Assembly: GCA_963978905.1 (NCBI GenBank)
Contig: OZ022260.1
Span: forward strand, 44,165,551 to 44,229,550
Source of the DNA: Trichostrongylus colubriformis
Lineage: Eukaryota > Nematoda > Chromadorea > Rhabditida > Trichostrongylidae
DNA length: 64,000 nucleotides
Direction of reading: 5' to 3'
Below, in pieces: positions 55,859 through 64,000 of the stretch (within the stretch, counting starts at the first letter, position 1; every line of letters begins with the position of its first letter). Below the pieces are notes generated by a model. That model made no database searches. It was not told where the DNA came from and saw nothing but the letters and a program-made list of their open reading frames with translations. A program made the translations under genes and the position numbers.

Positions 55859-56361
55859 ATAGCCACATCCACATGGCGAATGCGATCAAGGGTGCTATTG
55901 AACCTGAGCGAGTAGGACAACTAGTGAGATATCGGGGGCTGAGGGCTCTCAGATAACTAGTTTTAGCTTCGGAGAATCGTTAAGACCTTTTCACATGACT
56001 AAATATTTACGCAGCTCAGTTTTGAATAATGGGATTTTCCTCAGGTTTTCATTTTTGGAGTAAACTTTTTCAGATTTCGACGAGCAGCTGAAATCAGGCC
56101 TAACGGATATATAGCCACATTCACATGGCGAATACGATCAAGGGTGCCATTGAACCTGAGCGAGTAGGACAACTAGTGAGATATCGGGGGCTGAGGGCTC
56201 TCAGATAACTAGTTTTAGCTTCGGAGAATCATTAAGACCTTTACACATGGCTAAATATTTACGCAGCTCAGTTTTGAATAATGGGATTTTCCTCAATAGG
56301 TTTTCATTTTCGGAGTAAAGGTTTTCAGATTTCGATCAGCAGCTGAAATCAGGCCTCCGTT
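55859..56361. repeat. Tandem duplication, 252-bp unit
   Basis: Units 55859-56110 and 56111-56361 are nearly identical. Shared blocks include AACTAGTGAGATATCGGGGG and ATTTACGCAGCTCAGTTTTG. No coding role is seen. Confidence 0.95.
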
Positions 56362-56539
56362 TTGAAGCATACGGAGTACAGAGTGATTGGTACTTTCTGG
56401 CACAGTAACAGGTGTTTCTTTTGAGGCAGTGGTGATGTAGTTACAGCCGGCGCTCACTGCGACTGTCCTACTGTTCCTGTATCATGTTGCTGTGAACAGC
56501 AGTGAAGTACAACATTACAACACAACGGTGCCGATTACC

Positions 56540-57835
56540 TATAAGACCAGATGTTTCACTTCCTGATGAGTTGTGGACTGTCCGCCGGTGCAAATTTGCC
56601 AGAAGTGGCTAACATGCTATTGTAATCAGGTCCTTCTGCTGCACCTGATCTTCTAACACCTAATGAACCTGCAAGGCCACTGATACCTGATTCACTCATT
56701 CCACGTGTCATTCCTGGCATCCGCTCATTTCACCTGACACCCCACGCATGCCCGACATAGTATTAGGTTGTAGGGCCGCTTTTGCGCGTTCTCAAGATAA
56801 ACTCAAATTTCAAAGCGCGTCAACAGGTATTAAATCACGTGTGGTGCTCCTCAGATAGACAAAAAGTTGCTTTTTCTGGATATAGGCCTCTCATGGGATG
56901 CCACAAGGTTTTCGAATTACTAGGGAAATTTTATTTTTGCCTGATTTTACTTCATGAGTCCTTGTTCAGTCGAGTCGCAGCAAAAGATACCACAAATGTG
57001 AATATTACAAGAGGAGGGGGTGAAGTATTGGATAGAACACTTTTTCCCTGGTTTCAGAGGTGCAGAAATGAGAATGAATTGCTCGAATTTTCAATTGATC
57101 AAGTCGCTTCAACTAAAACGGCAGAAAGCGATGAGCGTCCATACTTGCAGGGGATATCCACAAGTATTGGCCCTCTACAAACAATCCTAGCTGATCACCT
57201 TAAGTAGCCTCGATTTGAGTGCCACGCGACCTCTCGGAGCAGCCTTGCGCGAGCGCATTTTTCACAAAGTCTTCCAGCAACTGAAGCAGTTGCAGGATGA
57301 AGCCCCTACTCGTCCATCATATTCAACAAATCTAGCGCTAGTAAGCCCCATTTTCCCAAACATGTGGACAGCTCCTTCAATAGCAGAGTATTATGAAAGA
57401 ATGGTGATTTGCAGTCCACATTTTTGCTTTTGCGCAAAATAAGTCGTCAGTCCCTCATTATAATGCGATATGCAGGTACGCTTAACATTGCCAAAGTGTA
57501 GGGAATCGAATGGTGCTTGCTCGGTTAGAAAAGATGCAGTCTGGGCCGAGTTATGATCTCCCAAAGTAAAAATCGCGAAAATCGGCCAAAACTTTCCTTA
57601 CAACCTGATAGATGGCATGCCTCCCGCCCCACCTGTGACTCCACCCATACTTCCGCCTCCTCCATCAGTTTTAATGGTCCTGCTACCGGGTAACCTCTGA
57701 ATGGTACCACTCCTCCTCTAAATCTTTCATATGATGGTCGTGCGCAGCTTGGAACAGGTGGCCATATGATGGCATTGGTGGTGACGGTAGAACGTAGCCA
57801 GAGGTCTTCCATAGCTACCGCGCGAAAAACCGAAA
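56540..57835 (-). CDS. Possible glycine/methionine-rich coding exons
   Basis: Minus-strand pieces read MPGMTRGMSESGISGLAGSL then DYNSMLATSGKFAPADSPQL before a stop near 56540-56720. Higher up, about 57590-57720, GGGGSMGGVTGGAGGMPSIR precedes a possible donor, and ERFRGGVVPFRGYPVAGP lies beside it. They could be exons of one low-complexity protein, but frames change and junctions are not settled. An open plus-strand frame (56782-57207) overlaps the same region, so the strand is uncertain. Confidence 0.3.
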
Positions 57836-59093
57836 AATCATTAGATTTTTGTAAAGAGAACTGTCAATAATATAGTTATATCAAGTTTAGAAGTTGGTTA
57901 GCGTGTTGTAGTTGAAACTGTATAGCAGAGCAGTGGTACTAGAATGATGGACCTCATGCTTGTAGATGATTGCAGTCATTGTGCTTTTAAAGGTTTCAGA
58001 ACGACAGCGTTACGCGAATACGGCAGAAGTTTGGAGTAACTGCTGTTCGTCAATGACTGATGAGTCATAGAATTGGAACCATGGTCAAAATGAAACGAGA
58101 ATGTTTTTTGAAGAAAGTGCAATTAGTTTTTAAGAAATACCGGGGAGTTTCCATAAAGGCCATTATTGGTGGTGTGTTTCCACTCCGAAGATGAGCCCAA
58201 TGATCACGGTAAGTACAGCTTACTCATGGCTTTCATTGATTCATCAGCCTATGCATTGACCAAACTTATTATGAGTTGAACGATGCGTCTTTTTCCATTA
58301 TGAATGACGTGTTTACATCTCGTACAAACTAGCTGAACATCTTTTTAATTGACTGTAACAAAAAAATCGTATTTGTATTACTCATGAACGCATGAACTTT
58401 CCGGTTTCAACTGTTCAATAAGAGCAAAAAGAATTCCAACGGAGGATTTCTAGAGCAACGTTTTCTAGCCACGACTAGAACATCAGGGTACGCAATGTGA
58501 CTAGCACACGAATTGGATGGTAGTTAAGTGGTCGAACTGTCAGTTGTGAAATAATTTTATTTCCCGGTAACCTCCAGGTAATCCAACTTCCATGGCTTTC
58601 GTGAAACGTATGGAACCGCAAGTTAGTGTCGTGCAAATCGCAGTGAGAAACCTGCAACTAAGCCTAAGGTATCCAAAAGCCACATCCAATTCGAAGAAGG
58701 AGTTATAAGTACATAGTTCTCGGCAGCCCCTTATTTTCCCTAACGGAGATCAATTTTACATCCCAGCTACTACACAAAGGCTCACAGAAGTCATCTACGA
58801 GTTGTTTTGTCCGATACGTCAAAAAACGTGAGATAGACTGATCCCATCGATTTATGGCAGGTTTCACTGTTTTTCTTAAAGACCCTCCATCCAGTCAGGC
58901 TAACTACGATCACTCGTATATCGGTTATACTACATAGTGCCAGCATCCACGGCAGTCTCACTGGCACCTTCGGTCACACGAAATCTGCATTTTTTCGTGG
59001 TGCAGATAGTTGCGCTATGGAATTGCGGTCCTATCACATATATGACGCCGGAATTTTTTTCTTGTTTTCAAATTCTCTTCAAACATTCTAATT
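57836..59093. promoter_or_regulatory. Upstream region of INTS4
   Basis: No gene is recognised. A short ATG segment at about 58192 ends in a strong gtaagt donor and could be a 5' exon, but nothing ties it to a transcript. Confidence 0.3.
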
Positions 59094-62000
59094 ATGGTAA
59101 AAACCACACTGGTGCCTAAAAAACGACGTCATACTCCAGATGTGAGCTTCGTCGGTGATGTGAAAAGACTAAAGCAGGTTTGTTCTATTCCTTGAACTTG
59201 TACGCAATGTTTGAATCATTCTAATGTGGTATTGCACGTATAAGTTATTAATAGAAGTTAACTGAGGCAAAAAAAACAAAAATATACGATTTTCATCAAC
59301 AAAGGAAAGGTGTGGCAAAGCTAGGCTTTGTGAACCCAGCTTTTTGCCGCACCATTCCGTTTTCTGTGTTGATAATCTGAACAAAATGTGCGTGACCGCT
59401 TCCTCAATACTCGGAGTTACGCAGTCTGCTAGGATAGGTAAGCTTGAGTCACCCAATAGTCTACCTAATTCGGTGTTATTTTGCTCATGAAATCGTGAAG
59501 TAGTTTTCGTCGAATAAAGCTCTATTACTGTCTATTGTGAGGGCTCAAAGCAAGCGTGAGAGTCGCAATTCGCTCTCGATCTGGATTCGTTGAGGAACTG
59601 CTGTCGTTATTACTTCTTTTCCCTGTAGTCTTCAAAGCTGCTTTACGAAGTCCCATATGAAGGCTCCTCATGAACCGATTTCTGCAAATAAACAGGTTGT
59701 TGTACAAGAGCCATGACGTAGTCCAAATTCATTTTTCATTCCGGCATTTCTTTGGCTGCATTTTGTTCGCTTTTTTGCTTTAATTTTCCGGCCATTGAAC
59801 AGAAATCACTGTTTTTGCTTGGTACTTCGGATGCGGATGAGTACGCATATTACTGTATTTTCCATAATTTGTAAGTGCAGTTTCAGGAATTAGAAAACAC
59901 TTCCTCGACTCGTCGACCAGCCGCTATCGTGCTATCAAGGCGTCGTGCTGTAGATGTGCTTAGTGATGTACTATCTCGGCTTCAGGGTGGAGATCGGCAA
60001 ATGTGGGTAGTTATACCTTGTAATGGTTATACCTAGATGACTCTTCAAGTTTTTTGCTACTGTATGTGGTATGTGTCTTTCAGTGCTTCCATTTTGCTGC
60101 GAGAGTTCTCGATCGAGCACCTTCCCACCTTATCGGATGATATTGCAGAAGTAGTCAATATTATCATCACTTCGGCGACGGTTACCACTTATGACCAGAT
60201 TGCTAGACAGCTTCTACGGTAGTTTTTTTGGATTCCTCTTCCGTCCATTCGGGGCTCAATTTCCTGTTTTCTAGTGCTTCGTTAGTTATTTGTTCAATTT
60301 GAGGATGTTGTTGTGTATCATGCGACGAACGGGAGGTACATTATGGAACATTGTGCTTCAGCGATTGCTTTCGGATGCAGGCAAGGAGGCCAGGTAGGGA
60401 AATACCGCACTAACGAATGTGGCGCTATCTCAGTGGTGTGTGGAATGCTGATTATTTCACTGATTGCTGATTATTGCTGAAATGTGCATAACCTGCGGCC
60501 ATAATTCTAGTGGCTTTCGAGTACCTACTTGCACGTAAATTCTTTTTGGGCGTCACCTCAGGAACAAGTCAACATTTGGTCTTACTCGACGAGTCTATAC
60601 CATCTTTCAATTATAAGCGCATAAAACGGAGCTGAATTTGAGGATTGATGAGGATTCATAGTTTGGTTGATGCGTAGAACTGACATTGCCGTACTCCGTC
60701 CGCTAATATCCTCCCGAACATTTCTGACCTTATGTGGACGTATCGGAGAGTATTGTGCGATCAGTCGCGAAATTAAAAATAGAAAAAAGTAAAGACTCGG
60801 TCGGATATAGGTGTTTCTTTTAGTAGCGTGCAATCCATGCTCCACTTGGTCTTTTGATTTTATTTTTCGAATTAATGTAGAGTTTGTGTTTATTCATTGA
60901 TTTCAGCCTTTTCACCAGAACTTATCTAGATGATAGCCTGCTGCTGTTGTTGACAGAGGGTCTCAACACAGGAGCGATCTCCGCAGACTGCATTCCCGTG
61001 AGGTAAGCTTCTGCCATCATTAGAAGACTAGCTTCAAACTCCTTTCTATGTTTGTTTGTCTGTTGTGACTAGCGGTCCAAGGTGCTGAACTTTCTGTCAG
61101 CAACTTCTGTTTGACAGGGTTCTACGCTGTGCAGATCGATGTTTGCATTCTTCTGCTCATGGATACAGATGCGCAGCTATAGGATTCCATGTTGCACGCG
61201 TTATGAGTAGTAAGTTCGCTTCTATGCTTTGTTCTTTCTTCATCAGCAGTTCCAAATCAGCGACCATACCCCCATCCTACTGGTGCTAAAGGCTCTTAGG
61301 CGATGTGTGCATGAAATATACTCCGTTTCTGCTTCAAAAAAGCGTGGAGGGTTCGGGACAATTGTAGGTTATTTCGCGGTTGTCTGAAATCTTCCGAAAA
61401 CTATTGCTAACAGTTTGGCTGAAACTCGTTACGGCTCTACCCAGTCACCCTATAACGTCTGCAAGGGGCTGTTTCACCTTGAGAATATCCATCTCAGTGA
61501 AATAGCCACAATTATTGCAGTCACAAATTTGACTATTGCAGTGCTTCATGTGCCTACATTCCCTTTTTAGGAAGACCTGATTCAACGTCATTGTTAGTAT
61601 TGGAGCGTTTATTGTGTCAAATGACTACGGATATGGATTCACGCGTGCGTCTGTCGGCGATAGAAGGGTTGTCACTCCTTAGTGGTGTTGAAGATGGGCT
61701 CACTCTTCATGCTTACAATACTGTCAAAAATGTGGGTTTCAGTAACAGTACAACAAAATTTCCTATTCGTTAAAATCAAGAGTTAGTAGAGTTACATCAG
61801 GTGTACCTGTTGGTGTAATTCATAAAATACTTCTCTGAGAGATGAAATAACAGAGTGTCCAGTGAAGTGATCGATTCGTGCATAGTTTCAAACGGCTCCT
61901 CTAGGATCAGTTGCTAGTATCTACACAACGCTCAGCGGGAGGAACCTGGGATCCGACATTTCAAGCCACTTTCTAATCCCTCAATCCGTTCTCTTTCTCC

Positions 62001-63495
62001 GAACTATAATTTACACTCAAGAGCAGGCTGAGAGCATCTTTATATTTTAGTCGGTTGGAGATTCCCACCGTCAAGTACGAATCCTAGCCCTACGCATACT
62101 GTTGGTCTTCGCAAACAAGATGCCAACGCTGTAGGTTTTGTTTGAATTTTTGGTGATTGTGGTAAGGTGGCCAGTAATATAGCTCTTTTCTTCCAGTGTT
62201 ATTGCCAGTGCCTTTTCACAATCATCCGATACGAAACTTCAGTTATGTGACGATGCCTTCTCAGTTGTGTGTGATGCTGTTAATGATCAAGAGGTGACGT
62301 TTTGTTCATTTCGTTTCACTTTTGTATAATCTTGACTGATATAGATGTAGGCGTTAATTGTTGGATTAGCTTAAACAATTTACCACCGATGGAATTTTTC
62401 AGGTCATGGTGAGAACTGAGGCAGCTACCATCCTTGGAGAGTTCCAGATGGTGTCTGACACGTTCTTAGATCAGACCCTCGACAAGAAAATGATGAAAAC
62501 TGTTCAGGTGCACTCATCATTAATATTCCTCTCGTGGCAACTGACATCAGTTGTGCATAGTATTACAGGATTCAAGCGGTAGAGAACAAGTGAAGAAAGT
62601 TCACCAGTCACGATTTGCAGTGACTCAAGGACCTCAACAGCTGACAAGGGAGTCGCGATGGAAGGCTAGCAACTTGGGATATCAAAGGCAGAAGCAGTAA
62701 GCTATCGAGTAATGTTCCTTTTTGTTGCATGACTTGTGATGCTCGTGCTTTAGGTCTGCAGTAAGCGAATGGTCATCGGGCAAGGAACTTAATGCTCGCT
62801 GCCCTCCATCTCAGTCTGCTGCAGCTCAAGACGATGAATCGGAGAGCATAGTTCCTCGCGGTGCTTGCGGTGCCTTTGTCTCGGCATTGGAAGACGAATT
62901 CATGTGTGGGTTTAGAAAGTTCACTTCACCTGAAGGAAGAGTTTATTGTCGTTCGGTTCACTGTCGCACGGCTTGTTAGGTAACACAGTCTTTCGTCATA
63001 CTGCACTTGCTATGTTTTTCGAAAATGCTGTCAAGACCATAGATGTGGAACGCTATGTAATGGGGAGTGCGAGAGCCGTGGATAGCTAAATCTATTCCAT
63101 AGTTGGCAGTATCCTTTAGCAACAATTTGGCTATGGCTTCGTATGGCTGAGGGGCACCTCTTTTGAGTGTCGGTTCTTCGACATTGATTTCTACATTGCT
63201 TGTGAAGAATCGTCGCAAGATTTCAGCAGTCCGACGAGCTGCTGTTTATTCTTTGGGCAAATTGGCTTCAACTCGGCCGTCTTTCGCCACGACAGCGCTG
63301 GATCATCTTGCCGATATGTTTAACGATGAAATTGTCGAGGTACTTCTACATTGTAGCTGATATTGGTTGCTACTGAAATAGCGTTCAAAGCTTTCATTTG
63401 AGGTGCGATTAGATGCGATCGCAGCGTTGACACCGCTTATTGTTCACGGAGAGTTACAGAAGGAACAGTTAGAAACAGTGCTGAAATGTCTCGAT
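59094..63495 (+). CDS. ints-4: Integrator complex subunit 4 (INTS4), N-terminal part
   Basis: INTS4 is a HEAT-repeat scaffold of the nuclear Integrator complex, which cleaves nascent snRNA and other transcripts; it supports the INTS9-INTS11 nuclease pair. Fourteen exons: 59094-59177, 59887-60002, 60084-60218, 60304-60393, 60907-61002, 61118-61209, 61571-61731, 62051-62130, 62197-62293, 62403-62507, 62569-62696, 62754-62905, 63227-63339 and 63403-63495. All phases agree, giving 514 residues so far; the gene runs off the right edge. Start MVKTTLVPKKRRH has a basic, NLS-like patch. HEAT helices include DSRVRLSAIEGLSLLS, RQVRILALRILLVF and MVRTEAATILGEFQ. FVSALEDEFM then VRRAAVYSLGKLAS and LADMFNDEI are strongly INTS4-like. 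Exon 4 has a weak acceptor. The exon 12 donor was chosen by phase. Confidence 0.93.
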
Positions 63496-64000
63496 GTAAG
63501 AATTAGATATTTTGATTGGTTCTGTAAGGGATCCGACGCGTCAGCCTGGGATTTTCCCTATGACTCGCAACAATCTTCCAGGGCGTGGCAAGGCGACGAG
63601 GTGCGATTCTCCTCAGCAGAAATGGAGGGGAGAACTGTACCTGAGCATCCTCGGGCCGTGTACGCCGTCGTCTCCTCGAGCCACCCCCTCGTAGTCTTTC
63701 TACATCGCCTTGCTAAGGCCCATGAGAATTCTCACGGGCGTTACAAAGAAAGAGTTTCAACTTCCCTTAGAACTTTGAAATGAGACCCGGATGATTGAGT
63801 CGATTGAGCTCCGAATACTCAGCCATGGGTGTATGCTATTAGGATGAAATCCGTTTTGCGGTATTCGGTGTTCGACGCGATGGTGCCAGATGCGCGCTGT
63901 GTTTAGGGTCCTGAAGTCACGACGGCGCTCATATCTACATTCTGGGTGCAGTCGCTCCAGGGCTCAACCGATACGGCGTCCATAGCTCGCACCATCACGT
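63496..64000. other. INTS4 intron, probably repeat-derived
   Basis: GC-richer than the flanking introns, with an open frame of 126 codons overlapping exon 14 that carries no family motif. Likely an inserted repeat; the next INTS4 exon lies beyond the window. Confidence 0.4.

Noticed and set aside
56782..57442. Plus-strand gene with a 141-codon frame and a following helical segment
   Set aside because: No recognisable family, no convincing splice link between the two frames, and conflicting Gly-rich coding signal on the other strand.
58937..59119. An open frame overlapping the INTS4 start
   Set aside because: Different frame from the INTS4 ATG at 59094 and not supported by any motif.
1..64000. 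CRISPR arrays, rRNA genes or bacterial-type operons
   Set aside because: None is seen; the tandem repeats present are two-unit duplications or a microsatellite, and genes have eukaryotic introns.

Overview
The window looks like nuclear DNA of a nematode, most likely a clade V strongylid (hookworm-like) worm. That placement is an inference from gene content: innexins, small exons with GT..AG introns (some under 60 bp), an Integrator subunit, a short PTPS, mariner and RTE relics, and many short inverted-repeat elements. It is a gene-poor, repeat-rich eukaryotic region with no operons of the bacterial kind, no rRNA and no CRISPR.

Left third (0-27.5 kb): a cluster of three innexin (gap-junction subunit) genes. 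Innexin B (minus strand, cut by the left edge) and innexin A (minus, 13822 to 4344, complete at about 361 aa over ten exons) lie in tandem. Innexin C (plus, 17517 to 27407, about 434 aa over twelve exons) is divergent from A across 3.7 kb. Intron 3 of innexin A carries an RTE-type non-LTR retrotransposon with an uninterrupted 976-codon ORF, antisense to its host gene. Other introns and 3' regions hold fold-back elements, SINE-like copies and a CTGT microsatellite.

Middle (27.5-49 kb): transposon debris (decayed mariner, GC-rich short TIR elements, a TTAA-flanked element), then 6-pyruvoyl-tetrahydropterin synthase (35387-38562, three exons, 140 aa). Next is a minus-strand block of uncharacterised genes (40.6-46.4 kb) in which two tandem, diverged paralogues sit next to a third multi-exon gene that has frame problems. 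One copy of the duplicated block carries a 965-bp TIR element flanked by TA. A fold-back built from two mariner transposase 3' ends lies at 47.9-48.6 kb.

Right third (49-64 kb): a secreted, cysteine-pair-rich galaxin-like protein (49283-54953, seven exons, 286 aa), a stretch of tandem repeats and hairpins, and the first 514 residues of Integrator subunit 4 (59094 to beyond 63495), which runs off the window.

The genes do not form one pathway. The clearest functional group is the innexin cluster, whose products would form gap junctions. PTPS feeds tetrahydrobiopterin synthesis and INTS4 belongs to the nuclear RNA-processing Integrator complex. Exon boundaries were worked out by hand from splice consensus, reading phase and family motifs; phases match across all proposed junctions of innexins A and C, PTPS, the galaxin-like gene and INTS4.
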